This document shows positions 24,594-33,696 of a DNA stretch of 64,000 bases, in pieces. Below the pieces are notes generated by a model, which saw only the letters and a program-made list of their open reading frames with translations, had not been told where the DNA came from and searched no databases. The stretch comes from an uncultured Prevotellaceae bacterium. Its GTDB lineage: Bacteria > Bacteroidota > Bacteroidia > Bacteroidales > Bacteroidaceae. The translations under genes and the position numbers were made by a program. Numbering within the stretch: the stretch's first letter is position 1; the number at the start of each line of letters is the position of its first letter. Location: NCBI GenBank assembly GCA_902764705.1, contig CACWWZ010000018.1:41767-105766 (forward strand), read 5' to 3'.

Positions 24594-26692
24594 TATCCCT
24601 GCTCCAACAAGACATCCAATATCTGCCTGGCGTAGGTCCCAACAGGCGAAAGATGCTCGGCGACGAACTGGGCATCCATACGTTCGGCGACTTGTTGGAG
24701 TACTTTCCCTATAAACACGTTGATCGGAGCAGATTATATAGTATTGGCGAACTGAATGGCGACATGCCGTTTGTGCAGGTGAAAGGACATATCCTCAGTT
24801 TTGAGACCTTTAAGGTAAGTGCCCGCAAGGAGCGCGTTGTAGCCCACTTTACGGACGAAAGCGGAAAAGTCATGGACCTGACGTGGTTCAATGGCGGCAA
24901 ATATGCCAAACAAAACTACACGATTGGAAAGGAATATGTCATCTTCGGACGTCCCAACGTCTATAACGGGCGCATCAATGTGACTCATCCGGACATCGAT
25001 GCTGCAGAGAAATTGGAACTGTCGACAATGGGTATGCAGCCCTACTACAATACGACGGAGAAGATGAAGAAAATGGGGTTAAACAGCCGTTCCATAGAGC
25101 GACTTACCAAAACACTCCTCGACGTCATGAAAGAGGAACTGCCAGAAACCCTCCCTCCCTTCATCACCGAGAAGTTGCACCTGATGAGTCGCGACGAGGC
25201 ACTAAGGAAGATTCACTATCCGCAAAATGCCAAAGAACTTGAGCGTGCCCGCGTCCGCCTGAAATTCGAAGAACTGTTCTATGTGCAACTTAACATATTA
25301 AGGTATGCCAGCGACCAGAGACGCAAATACAGGGGATACGTCTTTTCGAAGGTTGGCGACTATTTCAATGAATTCTATCGCGACAACCTACCCTTCCAAC
25401 TGACGGAGGCCCAGAAGCGTGTCATCCGTGAAATCCGTAAGGATATGGGCTCCGGCAAACAGATGAACCGTCTTTTGCAGGGTGACGTAGGCTCAGGCAA
25501 GACGCTGGTGGCGCTGATGTCGATGCTCATCGCACTGGACAACGGCTATCAGGCCTGCATCATGGCTCCTACGGAGATTCTGGCCGAACAGCATCTTACG
25601 ACCATCATGAATTTCCTGCAGGATATGGACATCCGCGTGGCCCTGCTGACAGGCATTGTGAAAGGCAAGCGTCGACAAGAAATCCTCGATGGACTGCTCG
25701 ACGGCACGGTCCAGATTCTTGTTGGCACCCACGCTGTCATTGAAGATACCGTACAATTTGCCCGTCTCGGCATGGTCGTTGTCGACGAGCAGCACCGCTT
25801 TGGCGTTGCTCAGCGTGCCAAGCTTTGGAGTAAGAGTGTGAATCCGCCCCACGTGCTGGTCATGACAGCGACACCTATTCCCCGCACCTTGGCTATGACA
25901 CTCTATGGCGATCTCGACGTCAGCGTCATCGACGAACTGCCGCCAGGCCGCAAACCCGTGGTTACCCAACACGTCTTTGACCGTTCGCTGCCCTCGCTCT
26001 ACGACGGCATACGCCAACAGATTCACCAAGGACGGCAGGTGTATATCGTCTTCCCCCTCATCGAGGAAAGCGAGAAAATCGACCTCAAGAACCTTGAGGA
26101 TGGTTTCCAAGTGTTAACACAGGTCTTTCCTGAGTTTAAGCTCAGCAAGGTTCATGGCAAGATGAAACCATCTGACAAAGAAGCGGAGATGCTCAAATTT
26201 GTCAATGGCGAGACACAGATTCTCGTCGCCACCACAGTCATCGAGGTGGGCGTCAACGTTCCCAACGCTTCCGTGATGGTCATTCTCGACGCCCAGCGCT
26301 TCGGACTCTCCCAGCTCCATCAGCTTAGAGGACGCGTGGGACGTGGCGCAGACCAGAGCTATTGCATTCTGGTGACCGGTTTCCAGCTGGCCTCAGACAC
26401 CAAGAAACGTATCGACATTATGTGCGAGACCAACGACGGCTTCCGCATTGCTGAGGCTGACCTTAAGTTGCGCGGACCTGGAGATTTGGAAGGAACCCAA
26501 CAGAGCGGTATGGCTTTTGACCTGAAAATAGCAGATATTGCACGTGACGGACAACTGGTGCAGATGGCTCGCGACGAGGCGCAAATCATCATCGACGACG
26601 ACCCGACATGCACCTCAGAACGCTATGCCATTTTGTGGCGCAGACTGAGAGAACTTCGCAAAACAAATATCAATTGGGCGGCCATTTCATAG
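24590..26692 (+). CDS. recG: ATP-dependent DNA helicase RecG
   Basis: 700 residues. An N-terminal wedge/OB domain (~1-250) is followed by helicase motor domains: Walker A '[13 protein letters not shown]', '[11 protein letters not shown]', motif II in '[11 protein letters not shown]' (DEQH), '[11 protein letters not shown]' and C-terminal 'QLRGRVGRG'. It remodels stalled replication forks and Holliday junctions. Last gene of the pdxJ-ispD operon, overlapping ispD by four bases. Confidence 0.95.
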   Translation: MISLLQQDIQYLPGVGPNRRKMLGDELGIHTFGDLLEYFPYKHVDRSRLYSIGELNGDMPFVQVKGHILSFETFKVSARKERVVAHFTDESGKVMDLTWFNGGKYAKQNYTIGKEYVIFGRPNVYNGRINVTHPDIDAAEKLELSTMGMQPYYNTTEKMKKMGLNSRSIERLTKTLLDVMKEELPETLPPFITEKLHLMSRDEALRKIHYPQNAKELERARVRLKFEELFYVQLNILRYASDQRRKYRGYVFSKVGDYFNEFYRDNLPFQLTEAQKRVIREIRKDMGSGKQMNRLLQGDVGSGKTLVALMSMLIALDNGYQACIMAPTEILAEQHLTTIMNFLQDMDIRVALLTGIVKGKRRQEILDGLLDGTVQILVGTHAVIEDTVQFARLGMVVVDEQHRFGVAQRAKLWSKSVNPPHVLVMTATPIPRTLAMTLYGDLDVSVIDELPPGRKPVVTQHVFDRSLPSLYDGIRQQIHQGRQVYIVFPLIEESEKIDLKNLEDGFQVLTQVFPEFKLSKVHGKMKPSDKEAEMLKFVNGETQILVATTVIEVGVNVPNASVMVILDAQRFGLSQLHQLRGRVGRGADQSYCILVTGFQLASDTKKRIDIMCETNDGFRIAEADLKLRGPGDLEGTQQSGMAFDLKIADIARDGQLVQMARDEAQIIIDDDPTCTSERYAILWRRLRELRKTNINWAAIS

Positions 26693-26744
26693 GTCGTTAA
26701 GTGTTAAAACACACAAATAAACCTTAAACGTTTAGTAATAAGTG

Positions 26745-26774
26745 CTTGATTTTCATCAAGATTTATTACCTTTG
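26745..26774 (+). promoter_or_regulatory. Promoter of the M23-LysM peptidase gene
   Basis: TTG at 26746-26748, an 18-base spacer and TACCTTTG at 26767-26774. Start of transcription near 26780, leaving a leader of almost 90 bases. Confidence 0.75.
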
Positions 26775-26779
26775 CACCG

Positions 26780-26866
26780 TTGTTTTTCTTGAAAACAAGG
26801 AAAACGTCTCATCAGAGGCGTAAATAAAAGGGATTTTTAAACCCGTAACCTAGAAAATTTTAGATT
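26780..26866 (+). promoter_or_regulatory. Structured 5' leader of the M23-LysM gene
   Basis: The leader can fold into three successive small hairpins: GTTTTTCTTGAAAAC, CGTCTC-ATCA-GAGGCG, and GGGATTTTTAAACCC. No known riboswitch or T-box pattern was recognised. Confidence 0.4.
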
Positions 26867-26867
26867 A

Positions 26868-27806
26868 ATGAAGATATTAAAGACAATTGCATTTCTGGCT
26901 TTAGCAACGATGAGTTCCCTCCCGACTATGGGACAGGACTTGTTGGCACGCCAGGCTCCTATCGACAGAAAGATGAAGGCAGTGGACAGTGTTGCACTGC
27001 AAAGACTGATAGAAACTGAGACCTTTTACGAGTCTCCGTCTGCTGATTTGTACGATGATTGGGACAACATGCACGCCCACAGCCAGACGACTGTGCTGCC
27101 TGATTCGTTCCGCATCTCGCTGAAGAATTTCTGTATGCCCACCACAAGTCGTGTGCTCACCTCAAACTTCGGTGCCCGCTGGGGACGCCAGCACAAGGGA
27201 TTGGATATTAAGGTGTATATTGGCGACACCATCCGTGCAGCCTTCGATGGTAAAGTTCGTGTAGTACGCTACGAAGGACGCGGCTATGGCAAGTATGTGG
27301 TGATTCGCCACGATAACGGACTGGAGACCTACTACGCTCACATGTCTAAACAGTTAGTTGTAGAAGATCAGGACGTTCGCGCCGGAGATCCCATCGGACT
27401 GGGAGGCAATACAGGACGCAGCACGGGTTCACACCTGCATTTCGAGACTCGTCTCTGCGGCGTTGCTTTGAATCCAGCCCTGCTGTTCGACTTCCGCAAT
27501 CAGGACGTTGTCGACGACTACTACACCTTCCGCAAATCTACTTATCAGAAGGAGTCTGTCGTAGCAACCCGTGTGCGTGGTGCCGGTGGCATGACATTCG
27601 GTGGTGATAGCGAGGACGTAGAACTGGCCACTGCAGCACCTGCAGCCAGCTATACTCAGGAGGCCCGTTTCCACAAGGTAAAGAAGGGCGAGACACTCTT
27701 CTCGATTGCCAAAAAACGTGGAACTTCGGTGGACAATATCATGAAGCTGAACCACCTGAAGAAGAACGCCAAATTGAAGCCTGGTCAGATTCTGAAATTC
27801 AACTAA
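26868..27806 (+). CDS. Secreted M23 metallopeptidase with C-terminal LysM domain
   Basis: 312 residues: signal peptide (cleavage after MGQ, ~residue 23), linker, M23 peptidase domain at ~95-215 with zinc ligands in 'QHKGLDIK' (HxxxD) and 'SHLHFETR' (HxH), and a LysM domain at ~268-311 ('HKVKKGETLFSIAKKRGTS...LNHLKKNAKLKPGQILKF'). It is predicted to cut peptidoglycan cross-links in the periplasm, anchored by LysM. Monocistronic, with its own promoter and a strong shared terminator behind it. Confidence 0.92.
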   Translation: MKILKTIAFLALATMSSLPTMGQDLLARQAPIDRKMKAVDSVALQRLIETETFYESPSADLYDDWDNMHAHSQTTVLPDSFRISLKNFCMPTTSRVLTSNFGARWGRQHKGLDIKVYIGDTIRAAFDGKVRVVRYEGRGYGKYVVIRHDNGLETYYAHMSKQLVVEDQDVRAGDPIGLGGNTGRSTGSHLHFETRLCGVALNPALLFDFRNQDVVDDYYTFRKSTYQKESVVATRVRGAGGMTFGGDSEDVELATAAPAASYTQEARFHKVKKGETLFSIAKKRGTSVDNIMKLNHLKKNAKLKPGQILKFN

Positions 27807-27820
27807 ACATTATTATATTA

Positions 27821-27864
27821 ACAAGCGACGGCTCTGAAATGATTGTTTCAGGGCCGTCACTTGT
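27821..27864. terminator. Bidirectional terminator between two M23 peptidase genes
   Basis: A 19-base inverted repeat (27821-27839 with 27846-27864, 17 of 19 paired) with a six-base loop. It lies between convergent genes ending at 27806 and 27892 and can serve both. Confidence 0.85.
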
Positions 27865-27891
27865 TATTGCTATTGTCAAGAGAGAAGTATA

Positions 27892-28446
27892 CTACTTGAT
27901 GACGTAGCCTTCTTTGGTTTTCTTAAATGCACTCAGACGGATGGTGTGATTCACATGATCAAAATACTTATTGGAATTAACCGCCTTTCCTTTCACACGC
28001 GTCTCAAAATGGAGATGTTCTGTGGTAGCACGACCAGTACGTCCAGTCAGGGCTATCAACTGCCCGGCTTTCACATGGTCTCCAACCTTAACAAGATTCT
28101 TCGAATTATGACTATAATAGGTCTCCAGGCCGTTGGGATGTTTGATGCGAATCAGCTTTCCATAGCCGTGATAGTCACCCGAAAAGGTTACCTCTCCGTC
28201 GAAAGCTGCATAGATATTATCGTTGGCCTTGGTCTTGATATCCGTTCCGGAGTGGTGTTTTCGCTTCCCGCCATAAGGACTAATCACCTTCGCACCGGGC
28301 AACGGATAGCACCACCACTGGCCGTTAGCCATTGACATTTGAGTTTTGGCACCACCTACCTTGACGCTGTCCCGCGTCTGGGCACAAGACGAGAGTGGCA
28401 GTAACCAAAAGCTAATAGCTAAAAGCCAGAAACTAGTCTTCCTCAT
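27892..28446 (-). CDS. Lipoprotein M23 metallopeptidase
   Basis: 184 residues from the ATG at 28446 (an in-frame TTG two codons upstream is unlikely). The signal peptide ends in lipobox LSSC, so it should be a lipoprotein. The M23 domain has zinc ligands in 'HHSGTDIK' and 'EHLHFETR' with the usual '[10 protein letters not shown]' segment. The hydrophobic core of the signal peptide ('[13 protein letters not shown]') is itself repetitive, from an AGCTAAAAG-type repeat in the DNA. It overlaps the 3' end of the obg gene by 14 bases and is therefore probably co-transcribed with it. Confidence 0.88.
   Translation of the reverse strand: MRKTSFWLLAISFWLLPLSSCAQTRDSVKVGGAKTQMSMANGQWWCYPLPGAKVISPYGGKRKHHSGTDIKTKANDNIYAAFDGEVTFSGDYHGYGKLIRIKHPNGLETYYSHNSKNLVKVGDHVKAGQLIALTGRTGRATTEHLHFETRVKGKAVNSNKYFDHVNHTIRLSAFKKTKEGYVIK
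28402..28435. repeat. Short repeat forming the M23 lipoprotein signal peptide
   Basis: CCAAAAGCTAATAG / CTAAAAGCCAGAAAC words in tandem; on the coding strand they give the duplicated signal-peptide segment [14 protein letters not shown]. Confidence 0.65.
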
Positions 28447-29608
28447 ATTCAAAATCCTCGTAATCCTCGTAATCCTCGATATCCTCTATGTCGTCTTCAT
28501 CCACATATTCGATATCATCATCCTCGCCTTCGTCAGCCAGTTCCTCAGCAAAACGCGCCATATCCTTATCACGATGCACCAGTGTGTCCTCTGCCATTAC
28601 CGCTGCCAGTTTATTACTTTCAGCATTCAACTCGCGCCACAGCACATCCTTCAGCTCGTCGAGACCCTTATTGGCCACAGCGGAAATGAATACGCAAGGC
28701 AGATCGTCGGGCAACGTCTCGCGCAACATCTCAACCAGTTCGTCGTCCAACAAATCGCACTTGGTGATAGCCAGCACGCGATGCTTTTCCAGCATATCTG
28801 GATTAAACTGACGCAACTCGTTCAGCAGGATCTCGTATTCACGCTTAATATCGTCCGTATCACCCGGAACCATGAACAGCAACAGCGAGTTGCGCTCGAT
28901 GTGACGCAGGAATCGCAACCCCAACCCTTTGCCTTCCGCAGCACCTTCGATAATGCCTGGAATGTCGGCCATCACAAACGACTTATTGTCGCGATAGCCC
29001 ACAATGCCCAGCGAGGGCTCCATCGTGGTAAAGGGATAGTTGGCAATCTTCGGACGCGCATTCGACAGCGAGGAAAGCAGCGTCGACTTGCCTGCATTGG
29101 GGAATCCCACCAGTCCGACGTCAGCCAACAGCTTCAGTTCCAGAATGATGGTCATCTCCTGCATAGGCTCGCCAGGCTGCGCATAGCGGGGAGCCTGATT
29201 GGTGGCCGTACGGAACTGAAAATTACCCAGTCCACCCCGTCCGCCTTTCAGCAATACGATTTCCTGTCCATCGTAGGTAATGTCACAGACATACTTGCCC
29301 GTCTCCGCATCGTAGACCACCGTACCACATGGTACGTCGATATAGACATCCTTGCCGTCCGTTCCGTGACACTTGTCCTTACCGCCATTGCCTCCGTGTT
29401 CAGCGAAGATGTGGCGCTCGTATTTCAGATGAAGCAGTGTCCAGTAGTTGTGGTTACCACGCAGAATAATGCTGCCGCCCTTGCCTCCGTCACCGCCATC
29501 GGGACCTCCGTTGGGGTTATACTTTACATGGCGCAAGTGCATTGAGCCTCTGCCACCCTTACCGGAACGGCAGTATATCTTGACATAGTCTACGAAATTA
29601 CTTTCCAT
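28433..29608 (-). CDS. obg: Obg-family GTPase
   Basis: 391 residues. An Obg glycine-rich domain (~1-160, many GG motifs such as '[13 protein letters not shown]' and 'GGNGGKDK') is followed by a G domain with G1 '[10 protein letters not shown]', G3 'DIPGIIEG', G4 'TKCD' and G5 'SAVANKG'. It takes part in ribosome maturation and stress/cell-cycle control. It ends in a very acidic ~35-residue tail encoded by repeated CCTCGTAAT-type units (28440-28500), a feature that varies between species. Downstream of adk by 43 bases across a CTAG/CCTAGG-rich repeat. Confidence 0.95.
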   Translation of the reverse strand: MESNFVDYVKIYCRSGKGGRGSMHLRHVKYNPNGGPDGGDGGKGGSIILRGNHNYWTLLHLKYERHIFAEHGGNGGKDKCHGTDGKDVYIDVPCGTVVYDAETGKYVCDITYDGQEIVLLKGGRGGLGNFQFRTATNQAPRYAQPGEPMQEMTIILELKLLADVGLVGFPNAGKSTLLSSLSNARPKIANYPFTTMEPSLGIVGYRDNKSFVMADIPGIIEGAAEGKGLGLRFLRHIERNSLLLFMVPGDTDDIKREYEILLNELRQFNPDMLEKHRVLAITKCDLLDDELVEMLRETLPDDLPCVFISAVANKGLDELKDVLWRELNAESNKLAAVMAEDTLVHRDKDMARFAEELADEGEDDDIEYVDEDDIEDIEDYEDYEDFEYEED

Positions 29609-29620
29609 ATCTTAATATTC

Positions 29621-29658
29621 TTCTAGGAGTCCCTAGGATCTCCTAGGATTCCTAGATA
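29621..29658. repeat. CCTAGG/CTAG short repeat between obg and adk
   Basis: Four CTAG words at eight- to eleven-base spacing (TTCTAGGAGTCCCTAGGATC and following) fill the gap between the two genes and the first codons upstream of the adk stop. Confidence 0.7.
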
Positions 29659-30224
29659 TTATCAATCACCTTCTGGATATCCCCGAAGATGCGCTCCAAG
29701 GTACCCAAACCATCGATATGGTGATGCAGACCTTCCTTCTTGTACCACTCGATAAGCGGCTGGGTCTGTGAGTGATACACTACCAGACGCTTCTTGATAG
29801 TCTCTTCGTTGTCGTCGGCACGGCCACTCTCCTGTCCACGCTTGATGAGACGTGTCATCAGCTCATCCTCAGGCACGTCCAACTCAATCATGGCAACCAC
29901 CTTGTCGCCACGCTCGCTGAGCATCTGCTTCAGGGCCTCGGCCTGCGGAATGGTACGGGGAAAACCGTCGAAGATGACGCCCTTGTGACCACGTCCGAAC
30001 TCATCGTACTTCTTAGCAAGAATGCTGACCATGAGATTGTCAGGAATCAGCTGGCCATTATCAATAAAGCCTTGGGCTGTCTTGCCCAATTCCGTACCGT
30101 TCTTAATCTCATTTCTCAGCACATCGCCTGTCGAAATGTGCCCCAGTCCGTAATGTTCTATGAGCAAATCGCTCTGCGTGCCCTTACCAGAACCAGGGGC
30201 ACCAAAAATAACAATGTTCTTCAT
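29652..30224 (-). CDS. adk: Adenylate kinase
   Basis: 190 residues from the Met at 30224 (MKNIVIFGAPGSGKGTQ), the usual length in Bacteroidales. P-loop 'GAPGSGKGT', 'HISTGDVLR', 'DGFPRTIPQA' and 'RADDNEETIKKRL' are all present; the short-lid form lacks the Cys zinc site. It interconverts AMP, ATP and ADP. The same frame stays open for 43 more codons to an ATG at 30353, but that extension matches nothing in the family and is not used here. Between hpt and obg on the same strand. Confidence 0.95.
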   Translation of the reverse strand: MKNIVIFGAPGSGKGTQSDLLIEHYGLGHISTGDVLRNEIKNGTELGKTAQGFIDNGQLIPDNLMVSILAKKYDEFGRGHKGVIFDGFPRTIPQAEALKQMLSERGDKVVAMIELDVPEDELMTRLIKRGQESGRADDNEETIKKRLVVYHSQTQPLIEWYKKEGLHHHIDGLGTLERIFGDIQKVIDNI

Positions 30225-30378
30225 ATGAATTCTTTTTTCTTGTTCGTCTCGTTTAATTTGTGTCTCTTTTCCTTTATACCACAAGTCTGTCATCAAGTCG
30301 CTCTTACGCTCCTCAATGTCACTGGGCACATGGGGAAGTTTAATTTGTCGCATAGTTTTCTATTTATTTCGTTATCCG

Positions 30379-30915
30379 TTATTCCACTAAAGTGTAAATC
30401 TCCTTCAGCCCACGGCCTTGCTGGTCGTAATCCAGTCCATAGCCCAAAATGAAGTCGTTGGGAATCGAGAAGGCAGCATACTCAATGTCAAGCTTCTCTT
30501 CCAACTTGTCGGGCTTGACGAACAGTGTACAGATATGAACAGAGGCGGGATTGCGCGTACCCAGCGACTCTACCATCTGCTTCATGGTACGACCCGTGTC
30601 CACAATGTCTTCCACAATGACAATATCACGACCTGTCAGATCCTCGTTGATACCCAAAACCTCATGTACCTTACCCGTCGAAGTGATGCCCTGATACGAT
30701 GCCAGTTTCACGAACGAAATCTCACAGGGAATAGTCATCTCGCGCATCAAATCGGCAGCAAAGATAAACGACCCGTTCAGCACACCCAACAACAGGGGGT
30801 TCTTACCTTTCATGTCGTTACTGATCTTAATGGCCAACTCCTTCACACGTTGTTTTATCTCGGCCTCGGGAATCGAGGTCTTGAACGTTTTGTCCTTGAT
30901 TTTAACGATACTCAT
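30379..30915 (-). CDS. hpt: Hypoxanthine phosphoribosyltransferase
   Basis: 178 residues from the Met at 30915 (MSIVKIKDKTFKTSIPEAEI); a more distal ATG in the same frame (30972) lies upstream of the -7 box and is rejected. PRPP-binding motif 'VIVEDIVDTGRTM', 'GVLNGSFIFAADL' and 'FILGYGLDYDQQGR' identify the purine salvage enzyme that makes IMP/GMP. Upstream of adk in the same direction; divergent from nnr. Confidence 0.93.
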   Translation of the reverse strand: MSIVKIKDKTFKTSIPEAEIKQRVKELAIKISNDMKGKNPLLLGVLNGSFIFAADLMREMTIPCEISFVKLASYQGITSTGKVHEVLGINEDLTGRDIVIVEDIVDTGRTMKQMVESLGTRNPASVHICTLFVKPDKLEEKLDIEYAAFSIPNDFILGYGLDYDQQGRGLKEIYTLVE

Positions 30916-30938
30916 GGCTGCAAAATATAAATTTGGTG

Positions 30939-30946
30939 CAAAATTA
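30939..30946 (-). promoter_or_regulatory. -7 promoter box of hpt
   Basis: TAATTTTG on the minus strand, 23 bases upstream of the ATG at 30915. Confidence 0.65.
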
Positions 30947-30990
30947 CGATTTTTTTCGCAAAAAGTAGCCATTGATTAGCATATTTTTCG

Positions 30991-30998
30991 TATTTTTG
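30991..30998 (+). promoter_or_regulatory. -7 promoter box of nnr
   Basis: TATTTTTG, only seven bases before the ATG at 31006, implying a leader of a few bases at most. Confidence 0.65.
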
Positions 30999-31005
30999 CA
31001 GCCAA

Positions 31006-32520
31006 ATGAAGATATTTACTAGCGCTCAGATACATGAGCTGGACCGTTACACCATCGAAAACGAGCCTATTCCCAGTCTCGATCTGATGGAACGTGCCGC
31101 TATGGCACTGACACAGACCATCACGGAAATGTACTCCGCTTCGATGCCTGTTGTCGTCTTTGCCGGTCCTGGCAACAATGGTGGCGATGGTCTGGCAGTG
31201 GCCCGGATGATGGCAGACAAGGGTTATCAGGTCAGTGCATACCTTTTTAATATCAGTGGAAGTCTGTCGCCCGACTGTGCAGCCAACAAGCAGCGCATTC
31301 AGGAGAACAAACGCATCAAACAGTTCGTCGAGGTTGTCGAAGAGTTTAATCCGCCAGTCCTCGAAGCCAATATGCTGGTTGTCGACGCACTCTTCGGTTC
31401 CGGACTCAATAAACCGCTGGCAGGTGGTTTTGCCTCACTGGTAAAGTATATCAACGCCTCACCTGCCCAAGTAGTAGCTATCGACGTACCATCAGGCCTC
31501 ATGACGGAGGACAACACTTACAACGTGCGTGCAAACATTATCCGCGCCACCCACACATTGACCCTTCAGCAACTCAAGCTGTCGTTTCTTTTCACTGAGA
31601 ACCAGCAATTTGTAGGCAATCTACGCGTACTCGACATCCGTCTTAGTCAGGAAGGAATGGCAAAGATTGAGGCACCATACACCATCGTCGAAGAAAACGA
31701 TGTTCGCAAGCTGTTGCTTCCCCGCAGTGCCTTCGCACATAAGGGACAGATGGGCAATGCCCTGCTCATTGCCGGCAGCTACTGCATGGCAGGAGCAGCC
31801 ATATTGGCAGCACGTGCCTGTCTGCGCGCTGGTGCCGGCAAGGTCACCATTAATTCACCCAAGCGCAACATTCCTGTCCTGCAGATGTCCGTCCCTGAGG
31901 CAGTCATTCAGAAAGGCTCTGAAGAGACCATCTTTGCTGAAGCCGTCGATATGGAAGACTTCAGTGCCTTGGGAATTGGGCCCGGACTAGGTCAGAGCGA
32001 GCAGACTGCCATTGCCCTCATTGCCCAGTTGCGTCGCACACAGTGTCCCATCGTGGCCGATGCTGACGCACTGAACATCCTGGCCAACCATCGCGCCTGG
32101 CTACAGCAACTGCCACAAGGCATCATCATGACGCCCCATCCCAAGGAGTTCGACCGTCTGGATGGGCATTCTGCCGACAGCTACGAAAGGCTCATGAAAG
32201 CCAGCAAACTGGCTGAGCGACTGAAGGGATATATCATTCTGAAAGGCCACTATACTGCCATCTGCTGTCCTGGCGGACACATCCTATTCAACTCTACTGG
32301 TAACGCCGGTATGGCCACAGCAGGCAGCGGCGACGTGCTCACAGGCATCATCACGGCTCTGCTGGCTCGTGGTTACAAGCCTCAGGACGCCTGTATCGTG
32401 GGAGTTTATCTGCATGGCTTGGCTGGCGACATTGCCGCTCAAGAAGTTGGCGAGGAAAGTCTCGTAGCCAGCGACATCATCAATTGCCTGCCACGCGCTT
32501 TCAAGAGAGTTCAGAGTTGA
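31006..32520 (+). CDS. nnr: Bifunctional NAD(P)H-hydrate epimerase / ADP-dependent dehydratase
   Basis: 504 residues. N-terminal YjeF_N epimerase domain (~1-215: 'FAGPGNNGGDGLAVARMM', 'VDALFGSGLNKPL', 'AIDVPSGL') and C-terminal YjeF_C carbohydrate-kinase-like dehydratase domain (~230-500: 'AHKGQMGNALLIAGS', 'GIGPGLGQSE', 'TPHPKEFDRL', 'GSGDVLTGIITALLA'). Together they repair hydrated NAD(P)H. Divergent from hpt, with a promoter box almost touching the start codon. Confidence 0.95.
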   Translation: MKIFTSAQIHELDRYTIENEPIPSLDLMERAAMALTQTITEMYSASMPVVVFAGPGNNGGDGLAVARMMADKGYQVSAYLFNISGSLSPDCAANKQRIQENKRIKQFVEVVEEFNPPVLEANMLVVDALFGSGLNKPLAGGFASLVKYINASPAQVVAIDVPSGLMTEDNTYNVRANIIRATHTLTLQQLKLSFLFTENQQFVGNLRVLDIRLSQEGMAKIEAPYTIVEENDVRKLLLPRSAFAHKGQMGNALLIAGSYCMAGAAILAARACLRAGAGKVTINSPKRNIPVLQMSVPEAVIQKGSEETIFAEAVDMEDFSALGIGPGLGQSEQTAIALIAQLRRTQCPIVADADALNILANHRAWLQQLPQGIIMTPHPKEFDRLDGHSADSYERLMKASKLAERLKGYIILKGHYTAICCPGGHILFNSTGNAGMATAGSGDVLTGIITALLARGYKPQDACIVGVYLHGLAGDIAAQEVGEESLVASDIINCLPRAFKRVQS

Positions 32521-32609
32521 ATATTGAAAATTGAAAGTTGAAAATTGAAAGATTAAAAGGTCAAGGGGTAATGTTGAAACTTCAAACTTCAAACATCAAA
32601 CTTCAAACG
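32521..32609. repeat. Short-period ATTGAAA / CTTCAAA repeats around the DUF4831 gene start
   Basis: Two tracts: 32521-32560 (TTGAAAATTGAAAG words) and 32574-32609 (CTTCAAACTTCAAACATC words). The second encodes the first residues of the signal peptide ('LKLQTSNIKLQT'). Confidence 0.75.
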
Positions 32610-33650
32610 ATATTGTTCTTCCTGCTGTTCTGTCTGTCGCTTGGCGCACAGCCGGAAATGACGCAGTTGCAACCAGGACAGACACCCGATGGCGTTGTCT
32701 ACTACCTGCCCAAGACGGCTCTCCGTGTCCATCTCCTCATCGAGAAGCAGACCTATACTCCAGGACAGTTTGCGCGCTATGCCGAGCGCTACTTGCACCT
32801 GACGTGCGTTGTGCAACAGGAGCAGATCAGCCAGCGCATCGTCAACTGCGAAGTTAGCAGCTTTGGCGTACGCGACACATCAAAATGCTATTCCGTCCGG
32901 CTGAAGGGCAAGGCCGAGACTGCCGAGGTACGTCTCAGCGAACAGGGCACTCTGCTCGCTGTCAACGACGAGCCCCTCGCCTACTCCGTTCCCGCTCTTA
33001 GCGCACCTCTCACCTCTCACCTCTCACCTCTCACCTCTCACCAATCCCTCCTTTCTTCCGAAGCCCTTGCTGCAGGCAGTACGGCAAAGATGGCCGAGAT
33101 TACCGCCCAGCAAATTCAGGAGTTGCAGGAGCGTCGTCAGCAATTGGCTACAGGCGAAGCCGACGAGATGCCACAGGACGAGCAACAGTTGCGACTGATG
33201 CTCCAGGAGATCGACCAGAAGTGTAATCAGCTGATGACACACTTTACGGGTACCGTCCGTCGCGACAGCTCTGAACACATACTGACATTGTGCCCCGATA
33301 AGGAAATCAACCATCAGGTACTGTTCCGCATATCACGTCGTCTTGGATTAGTAGACAAGGATGACCTCTCGGGCACACCTTATTATATAGATCTGAAGAA
33401 CCTGAGTCCTGACGAGCGTCCTGTCCCGGAAAACAAAAAACTGCTGGGATTCTACGTCAACGTTCCAGGCATGGCACAGCTAACCATCAGTCAGGACGAC
33501 CAGACACTTGCACAGTTCCAAGTGCCTTTGGCACAATTCGGGTTCACCGAGTTGCGCGATGGAGACCTCTTCCGTCGCTACGTCACCCACCTGCAGCTCC
33601 ATCCAGCCACAGGTGCCGTTGTCCGTCAGCAGGTAGAACAAGAGAAATAG
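32571..33650 (+). CDS. DUF4831-like secreted protein
   Basis: 359 residues from the Met at 32571, chosen because GGGG lies five bases upstream and a signal peptide follows (ILFFLLFCLSLGAQ); an ATG at 32538 is possible. The mature part resembles DUF4831 proteins of Bacteroidales ('YYLPKTALRVHLLIEKQTYTPG', 'YAERYLHL', and a C-terminal 'GDLFRRYVTHLQLHPATGAV'). Function unknown; probably periplasmic or outer-membrane associated. A CACCTCT heptamer repeat (33004-33042) encodes an 'LTSHLSPLTSH' insertion at ~145-158. Downstream of nnr by 50 bases. Confidence 0.75.
   Translation: MLKLQTSNIKLQTILFFLLFCLSLGAQPEMTQLQPGQTPDGVVYYLPKTALRVHLLIEKQTYTPGQFARYAERYLHLTCVVQQEQISQRIVNCEVSSFGVRDTSKCYSVRLKGKAETAEVRLSEQGTLLAVNDEPLAYSVPALSAPLTSHLSPLTSHQSLLSSEALAAGSTAKMAEITAQQIQELQERRQQLATGEADEMPQDEQQLRLMLQEIDQKCNQLMTHFTGTVRRDSSEHILTLCPDKEINHQVLFRISRRLGLVDKDDLSGTPYYIDLKNLSPDERPVPENKKLLGFYVNVPGMAQLTISQDDQTLAQFQVPLAQFGFTELRDGDLFRRYVTHLQLHPATGAVVRQQVEQEK
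33004..33042. repeat. CACCTCT heptamer repeat inside the DUF4831 gene
   Basis: More than five perfect tandem copies of CACCTCT, in frame, giving the repeated peptide LTSHLSP. Copy-number changes would shift the frame unless they occur in threes, so this is a potential phase-variable site. Confidence 0.9.
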
Positions 33651-33696
33651 TACAACCATAACAAACAAATAACAATTTTATAAAAGGAAAAGAAAA

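Noticed and set aside
26780-26866. A known riboswitch (cobalamin, TPP, SAM) in the M23-LysM leader
   Set aside because: None of their conserved cores was recognised; only small hairpins are present.
28346-29545. A 399-codon open frame opposite obg
   Set aside because: The opposite strand encodes an intact Obg GTPase with G1-G5 motifs; the frame has no recognisable domain.
30918-30972. Longer hpt starting at 30972
   Set aside because: The -7 box lies inside the extension and the family's N-terminus begins at MSIVKIKD (30915).
33004-33042. Short tandem repeats as possible CRISPR arrays
   Set aside because: Units of 7-9 bases without spacers of uniform length; no cas genes in the window.
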